From contig JAQMRL010000002.1 of assembly GCA_035578175.1 (NCBI GenBank), forward strand, positions 138,064,171 to 138,128,170: a DNA stretch of 64,000 bases, written 5' to 3'. The position numbers were made by a program, and so were the translations under genes. How positions within the stretch are numbered: position 1 is the first letter of the stretch; the number at the start of each line of letters is the position of its first letter. The DNA comes from Catonia carolina (taxonomy: Eukaryota; Arthropoda; Insecta; Hemiptera; Achilidae). Under the pieces are notes generated by a model. That model was not told the DNA's origin. It worked only from the letters and a program-made list of their open reading frames with translations, and did no database searches. This document shows positions 45,270 through 57,299 of the stretch, one piece after another.

Positions 45270-47015
45270 AATTTATTATATGAAAAAAATAATTTAAAAA
45301 CCACATCAAAATAGAGATGAAATAAATTTAAATATATTGATTGATTATCGTAGTGTGTAATAATGACCCAATTTAAAACATGACAAATCATTTTTATAAA
45401 CCGATATAAATGCGTACGAGAGTCCGATTCATTGAGAAATAAACGGTGACGATTATTTAATTAATGAAATGAACGTAGACTACTACTAATGACCAATTCA
45501 TTCACTTTAAAAAAACGCTTTGTTTGTAGAAGTGGTGTCAAATTTAGTTGAGTACCCTAAAAAAGAATAACGCATCTCTAACGAACGATTAAGTGTTCAT
45601 TAAAAGATATTTATACGACAATGAAAGTGTTTCTGTTTGAGCAATTTTATTTTAACTGATTGTTGAACAACAATCTAATTCAATCTTAATGGGAACTTCA
45701 ATCAAATTTACAAAATCTGCATAAACCTCTAGTAAGAAACGTTTTCTATTTAAGAATATAGGCCAATGCTAACCTGATAACCATTCTAACAGCTCTTTGA
45801 GATGATGATGTTACGCAATTTATACGAACTGCTTTTTTACAAATTCAGAACGACTAATTCTGTATATTATTATGTTAATAGAAACTACGACAAAAAAATG
45901 ATAACACAGGTCTGTGTTGATAATATTGACTGCAATCTATCTACTGATTTCAGTACATTACTTAAAGCTGAAAATTGGGAAAAAGGTTCAAAAATTCAAT
46001 CACGTTTTTGTTTTAGTGAATATAAAGAAGCTTATGAACGATGATATTATGAATCTAAAGTGGAGGAAGCAGAAAACAAGCGAGGAAGGACTTCAAGGAT
46101 GTAGTTACAAAGTTTCTTGGCAACAGAAACGATGAAGACAATATAAATATTGTACAAAATATATTATAAAAATTAAGAATATAACATGAGTTTAAGGTGA
46201 ATTTTCTAAATTATCAACCCATTAACTACTTACCGAAAAATTTTGGTGCACTAAATGAGGAGCGGGGAAAAAAATTCTACCAGTATGTAAGCAGCCTGGA
46301 AAGGAAATATCAAGGAAAATTGAATCTTTTTTTAAAAAAATCCTTGTGACAAAAGAAAATGGAATTCATATTTGGATCCAAAAATATGTATAAGAATCAA
46401 TGTCAAACTAAAATATTTTTTCGAAAGTTAAAAAATGAAAAACTGTAGTGCTTAATACAGGTAATTCAAACAAATATAAATTTACTTTTTTATTACATGA
46501 ACCCGGGTGCTCAAATATTAAGTACAAGCTAATGTGATAAAAAAATATGGTTTTGTAAAAAGACGATCGGAAAGAAACCAAAGGAAGCACAGAATTAGAC
46601 AGGAGGGTTAAATTCAAAACAATATATTAAAAATTATTGATTTTTGTTCTAATTTTAGATGTTATTATTCGGAATGTAGTCGTGAGGGTGAGATTATGAA
46701 AGGTTAGGAGACGTCACGTAAACCGAGAGCAGAGTTGCTTGCAAAAGTTATTGTCTGCGTAAATAAATATCTGATATCATTGAAAAATTCATTTTAAATT
46801 TATATTTAAACAGACTATTGTATTTAAAGAGTTCTATTTATGAAACAGAAGATAACGTTTGATTTTATGTAATACCGCATTATAGATTTGTGCATTATTG
46901 TTTTGTCTGGTGATAAATTCGAAATACTTTCCAAGAAGTTACTTGTATTCGTATTACGGACTAAAATACTGAATTATATTTGAAGCGCAGTTTTAACGTT
47001 TTGTGATTCTGTTAG
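45270..47015. other. No gene recognised
   Basis: Two overlapping ORFs at 45,802-46,135 (80 and 73 residues) have no recognisable domain. A patch at 46,250-46,620 has slightly coding-like composition on the plus strand but is broken by stops. Confidence 0.4.
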
Positions 47016-47024
47016 GTTGTTACA

Positions 47025-47268
47025 ATGAAGAAAACGTTAATCCCGCGGAAATCACGAATGATACTGAGTTCAGCAAGCTTACTTGAAGTCGGCGATGAGG
47101 TATTACCAAGTATAAGAATGGATTTGAATAGTGTAGGCCTACTAGATTCGACATCCAAATTAAAAAAAAACGAAACAAAATTTTGGGTCGACCAGGAAAC
47201 AGAATCACTTCAAGAAGAATTGTGTAACTACCGTAATCTTTTTTGGGTAACATTAAAAAAAGGTAATG
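47025..47268 (+). CDS. Small ORF, possible first exon
   Basis: ATG at 47,025 opens 82 codons, beginning MKKTLIPRKSRMILSSASLL and including ETKFWVDQETESLQEELCNY. A donor-like AAAAAG/GTAATG follows at 47,262, so the last codons may be intronic. The composition is mixed hydrophilic with a short acidic helix-like segment; there is no signal peptide or known domain. It may be a host 5' exon, or chance. I saw no TATA box or matching downstream exon. Confidence 0.25.
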
Positions 47269-47279
47269 ACTAGTTCTTC

Positions 47280-47570
47280 GTAGCATCATCATTATCGGTC
47301 AAGGATTAAGCTTAATGGCCTGTTCCGGCATCCAACTCTTTTTAGATCTTCCCAAGCCTCGCTTTCCTCTAGGTTTATATTTCTATGCTCACAGAGGAAG
47401 TCTGCGTGCTGGCACGCTAACTAAATAGTTGGACTAGTTTCTCTTATAGGTTTTACGCAGTGACTGAACATTAAACTCGGCCCGTATACCTTCGTTACGT
47501 ACTCTATTTAATCGGATACAACCTTTGACATCCCACAAAAATCTTATTAAAAGTTCCTTGTACCATTTCT
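47280..47570 (-). pseudogene. RTE-like LINE 3' relic
   Basis: Minus strand reads VKGCIRLNRVRNEGIRAEFN, then YKRNWSNYLVSVPARRLPL and YKPRGKRGLGRSKKSW, then PEQAIKLNP and a short GAT-rich end. This is the C-terminal order of RTE-like elements, with stops between blocks. Confidence 0.82.
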
Positions 47571-47652
47571 GATTAATACTACCTCAAATTATGATAACTT
47601 CAACTCCATGATTAGTTGAAAGAACATTTTTGAAACAATATGAATCATTGTA

Positions 47653-48255
47653 CAATAGCATGCAAATTAATCCAAACACAGCTCATATCTAGTAATCAGT
47701 TAAACATTCACAGAAAAATGTTTTGGGGTTGTTTTAGATATGAAATCCCTTCTTCATTAATTCCAGTAGATGGTGTGTTATAAGCGATGGATATATCAAA
47801 ATTCTTAAGTCAATGTTTGTGCCACAACTTCATAAGAAATTCCCACAAGGCAATGGAGTGTTCCAACAAGATTTAACGCCACGCCATATTGCTAAGAAAG
47901 TGAAAATATATTTCGAACATGAAAACATTTAAGTGTTGTCATGACCAGCTAATTCCACAGATATAAGCCCAGTTGAAAATATTTGCGCAGTAGTGAAAAA
48001 CCGATTCTCAAAAGTGGATTTTACTACAAAAATAACCTCATTGTGTAGCAATAATCTCGGTAAGGTTTCGGGACTAAAAATTTTGTAGTACACTAATTGA
48101 ATCTATGCCAACTCGTACACGTGAAGTGATACAAAATAAAGGGAAACATATTAGTTCCTAAATATTCACAAATTGTACGTATAGATAATTTTTTTCGTAA
48201 ATTAAGTTACTTTTTTATTAAATAACATGTGTTCGGATTAATTTTCACGCTACTG
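47653..48255 (+). mobile_element. Deleted Tc1-like transposon
   Basis: Ends are CAATAGCATGCAAATTAATC on the left and, inverted on the right, CAGTAGCGTGAAAATTAATC, a TIR of about 28 bp. TA precedes the left end. Inside, with frameshifts, are RKMFWGCF, VFQQDLTPRHIAKKVK (second catalytic Asp) and PANSTDISPVENICAVVKNR (the E of DD34E). The N-terminal DNA-binding part is missing and length is only 603 bp. Confidence 0.87.
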
Positions 48256-48369
48256 AAGGTTTAAGATGTTGCTCGAGTTATAAAAATATTCTAAAACGTC
48301 TGTCAATTCTTAATGAAGATAATCTACAATGGCCATTATTATTACTTAGTTGAGCTGTTCAGCAATACA

Positions 48370-48810
48370 CCTTAAAATTTCTTTACATAAATGATACTTC
48401 AAAAGTGATGGTTTGCATGGATACTGATAATCTCAGAAGCAAAGTAGTTTTGAATAATAAATCAATAGAAAATACATTCATTTATATATTTTGGATTAAA
48501 TGTTCATTATGTGCCATCACGAAATGCAGAGATTAAACTGGTAAAGTTTCAAAGGTTTTTATACACTCCGAAGAAAATGCAGGTCGATAAAATGTAGAGC
48601 ACCGTTCTTCACACAAATTGTTTTATCACACCTGAGAGTTTTAAAGTATGGTACAAAGAACACTTTGCAAGAATGAACGCTTTCTTTCAATGTCAAAAAT
48701 AGAAATTGCATAGATGAGATTGTTATAAAACCTTTGGCGAAGTATCTATTGGTGGGTAAACAAAAAATGAAGTTATTATTCATGAACGTAATGTAGTAGG
48801 GATGATAAAA
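48370..48810 (+). pseudogene. RTE-like LINE relic
   Basis: Reads DTSKVMVCMDTDNLRSKVVL then NNKSIEN, AEIKLVKFQRF and, after shifts, MRLL and KPLAKYLLVGKQKMKL. These follow the block order of the copies at 35.6 and 44.3 kb. Heavily frameshifted. Confidence 0.6.
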
Positions 48811-48939
48811 ACATTCAGATATTAAGGTAAGATCGATATTATCGTTTGTTGCGGTTATCGGATTACCCAACATCAGATCAAGTGTTCCTTAGAAACCAAT
48901 CGGACAATGTGGTATTGAATGACCCTGGAAGAGGAGGAT

Positions 48940-49908
48940 ATCCCAACTCTTAAAAAAAAAACAAAAATCTGGTGTGAAATACTCACAAGACTTTCTTTTG
49001 CCAACGCAAATAATGAACAATATAACCTAATATTAGCAATAAAACATTAGAAATAAACAAAAAACTAACCTCAATACACATAACTTAATTTTAATCATGA
49101 GTGAAAGACGCAAAATGAAAATCGACCTCAGTTTGACTCAAAAATACGGAAAATCACTCTTTCATGCTAAATTAGGCTCTTTAAAGAAAAATGCTCTAAA
49201 TAAAATTTGTAGATCTTTTAATTTCCTATAAATTTGATTATATACTTTTGTCGTAAAATGCACACTAAGGCCGAAATCTAAAAAAAATCGATTTTTCACA
49301 CGTTTTCGTGAAAAAAACAGAAAATTGCTAATTACCGCTAAACTAAGCGTTATACAAAAAATGTTTCAAATTAAAGTTGCAGGATTTTAAATTCTCTACA
49401 TATTTTATTATATAAATGTTTGCGGTAAAATGCATATTAAAGCCGTAATCTTAAAAAAAAAACATTCTTTTACATGAAAACAGCCTCACCAAGAATTTCA
49501 GCAAACATGACGCCTACCCTATCTTGTATAGCAAAACAAATTTAGTAAACCAGGCGATTATAAAAAAAATTGTAGGACCAGTTTTTGAGAAAATTGCAAA
49601 AAAGTAAAAAATGACACGAATAAACTACTACTTCCGGTTGACCGATTTTGATGAAAATGTTCGTGTCGGGTCTGGTAGTAGTGACTAACTTAAGTTTCAA
49701 ATTTCAAGTTCGTACAATGTTCCGTTCTTGAGATATTCTGTTCACACACATACACACAAACACACACACACACACAACCAAACGCTAAAAACTTTTTTTT
49801 TGGGTTCAGGGGGTCTGAAAACGTGTAGAACCGGTGAAAACTCGATTCCGAAAAATCGAAATGAAATAATACTTTCCTTCCTATATATTCATATGGGCAA
49901 GAGAAAGT
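48940..49908 (-). mobile_element. Repeat D, near full-length copy
   Basis: Minus strand begins ACTTTCTCTTGCCCATATGA (49,908) and ends near TTGGCAAAAGAAAGTCTTGT (48,990) and GTATTTCACACCAGATT. It carries a CA/GT tract at 49,741-49,778 and all internal blocks of the 6.1-kb copy. Confidence 0.85.
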
Positions 49909-49909
49909 A

Positions 49910-50620
49910 ATAAATAGCAGATTAATAAGTCTGAAGTTGGAACAAGTCAGAATGTCTAATCTGTACTGTCTGTGATGATTATAATGATAACATTGATTAC
50001 AACGATAGGGTATGCAAGTCTAGTAATCAATTAAAACCAACACAACAAATAAAATAGGTTATTTAATTACAACATTACAACAGAATATATTAATGTAATA
50101 TTATTACCCTTACTAGGAAAACAGTGAAATAGAGGTATAATGCAATGTAAGTATAGCTGTACTTTATTGCTGTGTAAATGTAATTTAACGAATTAGGTAA
50201 ACGTCAACTGTTTAAATAATGTTGGTTGGTATACATTTAGTAGCACGCGCATCTGGCTTTAATGTTTACAATTAGATATATTTGAATATGGTTGTATTTA
50301 CAGAAATACTCCAAATGTTTTGTCAAGTATCCGAAATTTATCCAAAATTTACTTTTGTTTTCGTTTTCCTCACAAGTACAACGCAGTTTTCTACTACTTA
50401 CATCATCTCTTTTTGAGGTATTGGTTCTTCTGACGTTTTTTCAGCTGCCCCAAATTTTTTCTGCCTTTTGGTATACTATATTTATCAACTAATTCGTTCC
50501 TAGTTGGCTCACGTAAGGGTGTCGCTCTGACTTAAGTAGGAGTTGAGCTTACGTGAGACAATAGGATGTAGGGACTTCAACTCAAACACGCCGCGTCCCT
50601 CATGGCTGATAGTAAAATTT
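49910..50620. other. No gene recognised
   Basis: AT-rich, with an inverted pair CTCACGTAAG / CTTACGTGAG at about 50,509-50,556 just before the mariner insertion. Confidence 0.5.
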
Positions 50621-50626
50621 CTTGTA

Positions 50627-51588
50627 CGAGGTGTGGCTATTAAATAACGAGACTGACGTTTTAAAAAAAATAATTTTAATTTTATACATATTCACTTATT
50701 GTCACCTTAAATATACACGCCTTCTCTATCCCTACAACGCTACATGCGAATTTTCCATTGTTGGAAAGAGTGCTGGAAGTCATCTTCTCTCAGCTCCTTC
50801 AGTACACGTGCCGCTTTCTCTTTTACAGCTTCCACAGACTCAAATTTTGTCCCTTTTAATGCAGACTTCACCTTAGGGAACAGGTAGAAGTCACATGGTG
50901 CAAGATTTGGTGAATAAGGTGGATGTTCTAACACTGAGATGCTGTACTTGGGTAAGAACGTCATGACAGATAACGCGGAATGAGCTGGCGCAACAAACCT
51001 AGTGTATCAAACCCGTGTGTCTTGGTGGAGAACCCATGATTTGTCCTTACAAATTTCGGGACGTTTTTCCTTTTCTTTGACGTAGTTAAGAAAGTACCTC
51101 AAGTTAGTAATATTTATTAGTTGGTTCACCTTCAGGAACCCAGTGAAAGTACACAATCCCATGGATATAAAAAAAAGCAATCATCATTGCTTTAAATTTT
51201 GACTTGCTCATTCGAGCTTTTTTGGCTTTCGGTAAAGTTCGGCTCTTCCAGTGCATGGAATAGCGCTTAGTTTCCGGATCATAAGTAAAAACCACGTTTC
51301 ATCACAAATTATTATCGTTTCCAAAAAATTTGGATAATTTTCAATCGCGTACAAATTGTCAGTACAAAAATTTTTGCGAGCTTCATTTCAAAAAGTTTTG
51401 AGCAGCACGTGTCCTGAAGGAGCTGAAAGAAGATGACTTCCAGCACTGTTTCCAACAATGGAAAATTCGCATAGAGCGTTGTAGGGATAGAGAAGGAGTG
51501 TATATTGAAGGTGACAATAAGTGGTTATGTATAAAATGAAGATGAAATTTTTAGAACGTCAGTCTCGTTATTAAATAGCCACACCTCG
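50627..51588. mobile_element. Rearranged mariner with two 3' ends
   Basis: TIRs CGAGGTGTGGCTATTAAATA (left) and its complement (right), with TA at 50,625-50,626 and 51,589-51,590. The inverted similarity extends about 185 bp inward (50,627-50,812 and 51,405-51,588) and includes the end of the transposase coding sequence on each side. The true 5' end and N-terminal coding part are absent. So the element is a head-deleted, inverted partial dimer. Confidence 0.88.
50740..51390 (-). pseudogene. Mariner transposase relic
   Basis: Minus strand reads NLYAIENYPNFLETIIICDE then TW (first catalytic Asp region), a one-base loss, VFTYDPETKRYSMHWKSRTL, and RMSKSKFKAMMIAFF. Then comes a frameshifted gap, APAHSA with its preceding catalytic Asp lost, and PPYSPNLAPCDFYLFPKVKS (third Asp retained). 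The last block ends in FQQWKIRM. It is inactive. Confidence 0.87.
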
Positions 51589-51854
51589 TATATACCGTAG
51601 GCCTACTTCCCAACAAATTTGACGTATAGAAAAATTAACATTGGACAATCGACTGTCAACATTAATCGTATATTACAAGGGTATATAATCTTATTTTTAT
51701 TACTCCAGTCATTTGGAAACAGAATAAAAATGAGTCTACAAAAGATTTTAATAGCTAATAATTTAATTATTAATAAAATAATGACTAAATGTTAATCGAT
51801 TCGATATAGCACGGTACTTACCTCAGAAAAATTTGTGATTGTTATCTATTAATT

Positions 51855-51935
51855 AGCTGTGCGCGTTTAGAGGTCACTACAAAATTTCAATTTTGATATG
51901 AGTTCGAATCCCGCACTATTTTTTTAAAATTTTAT
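51855..51935 (+). repeat. tRNA-like box remnant
   Basis: GAGTTCGAATCCCGCACTAT looks like a B box followed by acceptor-like bases. A related sequence in opposite orientation lies at 53,455-53,560. Confidence 0.4.
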
Positions 51936-52499
51936 TTCTTTGCCAAATAATTTTATCAAAAATATTTAAAATAATTTGTTAACTTAATACATCCAATATG
52001 ATTACTTGTCAATCAAAAAGTAAAATATATTTCTGTTGTTTTTTATAAGTTATTCGAGACTGGTTGTGGTTAATCAGATTTAGAAGTCTTTTAGCAACTT
52101 TTTCATTGGTTGTTAAGCGGGGCATTGTTGTAATTGCGTGACGTTTACTATACGAGAAAAAATTAAATAAAAAAGCACTTTATGAATTAAAAATTGCAAT
52201 TTATTTTTCCTAATATCTGAGAATATTTACTATCAGTTTAAAAAACAAAAATTATAAGTAAATAGCATGAGCGAGTTCAAATGTCGAAGACAATACCCAA
52301 TGGTATTGCTTCGGAAACAAAAAAAATTAAGTATAACTTTTGAAAATATTAACTGGATAAAAGATGAATAACATTAATAGAAAAGGTAACCAAATTAATA
52401 ACTGTGATAGAATGCGTAGAGGAAGATTATATTAACAGAGATGATGTTGATGTTGATATGGACTTCAATTATTTAAAATGCAGGTTAGACGGTAAATCT

Positions 52500-52935
52500 A
52501 AATGGAAAGTCCAAGCAATTTTATTCGTTTCAGTCGTGTCACGTCTTCGCTATTATCAAGTAAATTAAGCGTCAAAGAATTCGGGTGATCTGCTAATTTT
52601 TCTTGATATTTTGAACTTAGCTGCGTAATATCTTCTTTCACGGTGTTGACACATAAGTCCTTATGTAATGTATCTTATATATCTTATGCAATGTATTTGT
52701 CACATACCATGGAGCATTTGTTATTATCCGTAAGACTTTCGATTGGAATCGTTGGATTATAGCAAGATTCGATTTTACAGCTAATCCCCAAAGCGATAAC
52801 ATATAAGTCTACAGCGGTTTCAGTATGTCTTTGTACAGTTGAAGCTTGCTCTCTATGATAGCTGTGAACGTTTGTTCATCATTCAGTACAAATCTCTCAG
52901 CTTCAATCCCAGTATTTTGCGTGTTTTTCAAATAT
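52500..52935 (-). pseudogene. Jockey-like LINE reverse transcriptase C-terminus
   Basis: Minus strand reads KLQLYKDILKPL, YMLSLWGLAVKSNLAIIQRF, QSKVLRIITNAPWYVTNTLH, then after a shift KDLCVNTVKEDITQLSSKYQ, EKLADHPNSLTLNLLDN and TRLKRIK. This is the complete C-terminal end of a Jockey-clade enzyme, with one stop and two frameshifts. Confidence 0.88.
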
Positions 52936-53003
52936 GTTTGGACCAGGTAAGGCATATTAAAATTAAAATATTTTTCATTATTTAATTATAATAATTAATG
53001 ATA

Positions 53004-53411
53004 TTGTGTTGTTATTCTGCCCATAATAAACAGGTGGAGTGTCAGATTATTTGCACTCAATCTGTTCGTTGCAGGGCTAAAGTAAATAGTTCTGTTTCTT
53101 ATCACATGGTCAGCCAATTAAATGACTGAATCATTTAAGAACAGAAGAGGTAGAGGTGTTAAAAACACTAGTCAGAGTTACCTCCTCTGAAAGTAATGAA
53201 TTTCACTATACAGCCAGACCCTGTGGTGAATGAAGTGAAAGTGTCATTTGTAGAGTGGAAAATATGTGCTTTTCAGAGGGCCCGGCATGCTGATAAGCAT
53301 ACTATTCCACTCAGTGAGGAAGGCAATGGTAAACCACATCACTCCTCGTTTTACTTAGTAAAACCTCTACGGGTTAAAACCAGCCTTTTGGCTGATGACC
53401 TAAACAACAAC
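53004..53411 (+). mobile_element. SINE B copy with perfect TSD
   Basis: AATTAATGATA at 52,993-53,003 and 53,412-53,422. The TSD implies the element starts at TTGTGTTGTTATTCTGCCCA, about 15 bp upstream of the usual TGCCCATAA start. Tail hairpin mutated (CCTTTTGGCT). Confidence 0.94.
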
Positions 53412-53454
53412 AATTAATGATAATTTAAAAAAAAAATAATAATAATAAATAAAA

Positions 53455-53560
53455 CAAAAACAATTTAATTAGTGTGGGATTTGAACTCACGACTTCGTAC
53501 AATCATATCAAAATACGTCTAAACGAGCACATATACTGATCAGACATCAAAGTAGGCGAA
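53455..53560 (-). repeat. tRNA-like box remnant, inverted partner
   Basis: Minus strand has GTGAGTTCAAATCCCACACT, B-box-like, preceded by GTGCTCGTTTAGACG, similar to GTGCGCGTTTAGAGG at 51,855. Both may be decayed copies of one tRNA-derived SINE. Confidence 0.4.
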
Positions 53561-53569
53561 ATTTTTCTT

Positions 53570-55290
53570 GTGTAAGTAGATTTACTGTTTGAAGTAATCA
53601 AAAATTAATATATTTATGGAGCTCCTCCACTCATGTGATTGTGAAAAAGCCATTCATCAAAATTTCTAGTGCTTAATGGTGTAATTTATCAAGAAACTGT
53701 TAAAGTACATACAAAACCTTTATGAGTTGTTATCTTGAACATTTTTTAACGAACTAAAAATCAAGTTAATTTTACCCTTGAGCCCAGTCCAGAACATGTA
53801 AAAACTTCTATTTTATTACAAATATTATACAAAAAAATCTTACAACATTAAAATTATGAGTTAAGATATATATATATATTAATAAATTTCAAAATTTGTG
53901 ATTCCAACCCTCTGAGAGGTTTTTACTGTAGAAAATTTCATTAATAAGTAATAAATAATATAATCCGGGAAAGTTTACGATTTAGTTTTATGTATTAAGG
54001 GAAGACTGTACTTTGTATCACGCCAATGTTAAATTTGCTATTTTTAGGTGCATTTTTCATTGGATTGGTAAAAGACAGATAAATGAAACTTTACACACTT
54101 TTAGTTGTTGGATTTCTCTAGCTTCTCATAGTTTTTCAATTCAATCTGTGAGACCATAAAATTAAAAACAAATTAACGAATTACATAAAATATTTACAAT
54201 TTTCTCTATAAGTTTTTTGGATATTAGTAATTGTTTGAGCATCTGAGGAAGTCATTAAAATGTCGGTATTTGTGCATGTACACGAATGAATAACTTGTAA
54301 AACATTCAGCCAGCTATGTTTCATGGGTTCCGAGAAAACTGTACCTAAATTTTAAAATCTAAATTTACGGAAACAGCCAAAATACAAAAAGGAACAAAAA
54401 GAAAATATACACAAACAAGTAAATTTCCCATCAAAAGTTAGTTAGATAGCTGCACCAACAGCTGAGAATATCAAAAACAGTAACGCAGATATTTAAAAAA
54501 AATTAAAATTCCATTTCTAAAACGATTTGTGTAAAATTACGAAAAATATTGTTTTTTGATGAAATGATCATTTTTCTGGATATGTGTGCTAAAAACTAAA
54601 TTTTTTCATTAAAATAATTTTCTTTCGTAATTTAATGATTTTCTTGTAGACATAAGTCTGAACTATTAAAAAACATAAAAAACCGAAAATTTAAATTTTC
54701 AGTGAAAACCATCATACAGTCTCACCTAAAGTCAGATTTGAATTCATCCGCAATACGGTACATTTAGTTCTAGTCAATGATAAAAGTCTATATATATTGT
54801 TATCATTAAATTATCAGCGACAAGCGCTTTGAATCAATATATTAGTTTGAAAGGCAACTTCAAATAGAGTATACAGTTGGCAATTTAGCACTGCTGTTAG
54901 TTAATGTAGCAGGGGGAAATTTTATGTCTCAGATAAGAGATGTTGAAATGGCATTGTAAAATAATAGTAGCTCTGTAACTGCAACGGTCGTATTGAGTAA
55001 ACCGTAATATTGGGCTACGTACAGCTTATTTTACATTACAGAAGTACAGTATTTTATTCTACTTTAATAGCTTTTCCCTCACTCTGTTCGGGAAAAATAT
55101 TTTAACATCAGTCTGTTGAAGATAAAAGGGGATGGAGTCAAATTAGAATTTTTTAATAAGTTATATAGAAAAACAAAATATTCACTTTTAAACAGATCAT
55201 ATTGATTTGAAAACTTATTGAAAATTTTTAACATTCCTAAAGGTTGCACTCGTTATTAAAATATAATCAGAATATCTCAAATAAGAAGCT
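53570..55290. other. No gene recognised
   Basis: AT-rich, short ORFs, no shared repeats seen. Confidence 0.5.
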
Positions 55291-55307
55291 CATTAAAACG
55301 TAAACAA

Positions 55308-55393
55308 AAAATAATTTCATCCTCACACAGTTGCACCCCAACGTCGTCGCTAATGGCCATGCAGTTGATGCAACGTTAAATAAAAAAAAAAAA
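55308..55393 (+). mobile_element. Short SINE tail insertion with 12-bp TSD
   Basis: AAACGTAAACAA occurs at 55,296-55,307 and 55,394-55,405. The 86-bp insert ends TGCAACGTTAAATAAA and a pure A run, like the tail end of SINE C (GACGTTAAAC-A-rich). It is a severely 5'-truncated retrotransposed copy. Confidence 0.8.
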
Positions 55394-55408
55394 AACGTAA
55401 ACAATATT

Positions 55409-56122
55409 GTGACAATATCTAAAGGGAATATGGGTTCGAGAATGTTCGAGAAAGACTGAGAGATTAAAAAGGTTAACGTAAATAAAAAGAGTTTTCCAAG
55501 AAGTAGTTAAATATTATGGGTTATATAAAATGGTCTTTTATAGTAAAGATAGGCCTGGCTTTTGTTGTCACTCGATATTGTAAGAGCCGGGTGGGTACCT
55601 ATTTAGATAATTGACCTTTTTTATAACACCTTCTATTCAATCATAGTTTGTTTACAGTTGTTAATATTTATCCAGAAACCGTCAAAAGGATTTGTATTTT
55701 ATTATTATAACGAAAATCTCTGTATTTTCTCGAACTCTCCAGTAGCTCACGTATAAAAGCCCCGGGTTGTCTATGGTCCAGAGTTAGTTACGTTTTGCCT
55801 GTTATTAAGTGAGCGTATTCCATAGCGCATACTAGTACGTTAGAAAAGGTCAACGTTACTGCGAATAACTGTGAATTACTTTCTTTTGTTAACGTTTATT
55901 TTCTCTGTATCATTTCTGTAATTAGTATTAAGTAAATTAGTTAAGTTATTTATTGTATTAGTTAATGTTAAAGTTATAACCTAGTTAGTTTGTTCGTTAG
56001 ATTTTATTCGTTTATTTAATTGTAATTCTTAGTTGTAATAAATACTTGTAATTTTAAACTGTAGTGTGTTAATTATTTAACTTACCCAAATCCCAAAACG
56101 GACCTTAGAGATAAGTGTCACA
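55409..56122 (+). mobile_element. Solo LTR with TATA box
   Basis: TGTGACAATATCTAAAG...AAGTGTCACA, 714 bp, flanked by ATAT at 55,405-55,408 and 56,123-56,126. A TATA box, GTATAAAAGC, is at 55,751. Signals for RNA 3' end formation (AATAAA near 56,038) follow at normal LTR spacing. CCCAAAACGGACCTTAGAG near the 3' end is shared with the other two LTRs. TG-CA ends and a 4-bp TSD fit a Ty3/gypsy-type or similar LTR element. Confidence 0.9.
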
Positions 56123-56129
56123 ATATACT

Positions 56130-57295
56130 TGTTTTGACAATTAGTTCCTTCAACGAAAAAGACAAGAAGTGTAATCGTAAATGTATTTTTACGTTAAAAA
56201 ATATTTCACTAGATTTTAATTTTAAATTAGTGAGAGTTTGGGGAAATATCTATCATGGTTCATGAAATTCTAAACCGTTAAGAAGATCAAAATGAAAACG
56301 AAAATTTTGTTTAAGGAGAAGAAATAATAGACTAGGGTATGATGTAACAGCAATCTTTATGGATGAACCGAATTCCTGAACTTTAATTTAAAGAGGACTG
56401 CTTGACTGAGCATTTCATCAGAATCCACATCAAAGAAATTCATTTTACTTTTTGTCAGATGTACAGGATGATGAAAAAGAACATTATCTATCAGGTTTAG
56501 CATTAATTTTTGACTTAAATGTTAGGAAAAGTATTTTTAACACTAGAATGATGAAATAGATTTAAAATATTCTTTAAGAAACAAAAGACTATTTTAACGT
56601 TTTTAATTTAAACGAAAAGGATCTTTTATAGATTCATTAAAAATTTAATTCGCGCGTTTTAGACCTCTAACAACCATTGAGGAGATAAAATCCTTTTGTC
56701 AAGCATATTAGTTAAACAAACCAATTCTGTTTGTTTTGTATTTTCAAATTTAGTTTGTTAACGAATAAACATATATATACGTTTCCTAAAACGAATGAGC
56801 ACTGGGGGGAAATAAATTTGAATCTATTTTGAACGTATTCCAATGTGGGTTAATTAATATTATTTTAATTATATAATCTGTCTATTATCATTTTAACAAG
56901 AATTATGCAAATAGCTTCCAGTTATCAAAATTGTCATTAAAAATATGTAAATTATTTGTACTTTTGAAACAGTCTATTCATTTTAACTTGAAAAAAATAA
57001 ACGTTGCTAATAAAGAACACTTATCAACGGTCTCAGTGGTCAGTAGATTGGATACGCAACTAAGCTGTTTTCCCCTGTTTTTGTCATAGGATCAAAGGAT
57101 CAACTCACCGTTATTACACTGTTAAAATAAATGAAACCAAAAGAGGTTTAGTTATTAAGCATCTAAACAGCTAATGTGAATATAAACTCCACGGATACAT
57201 ACTTTTTACACGAAAGAGAAACTCGTTCGATAAAAGTATTGTCAACAACTCTTTCAAGATTATGACATCACACCAACAAATAATTCAGTTTGAAT
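56130..57295. other. No gene recognised
   Basis: AT-rich spacer. Confidence 0.5.
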
Positions 57296-57299
57296 TTTT

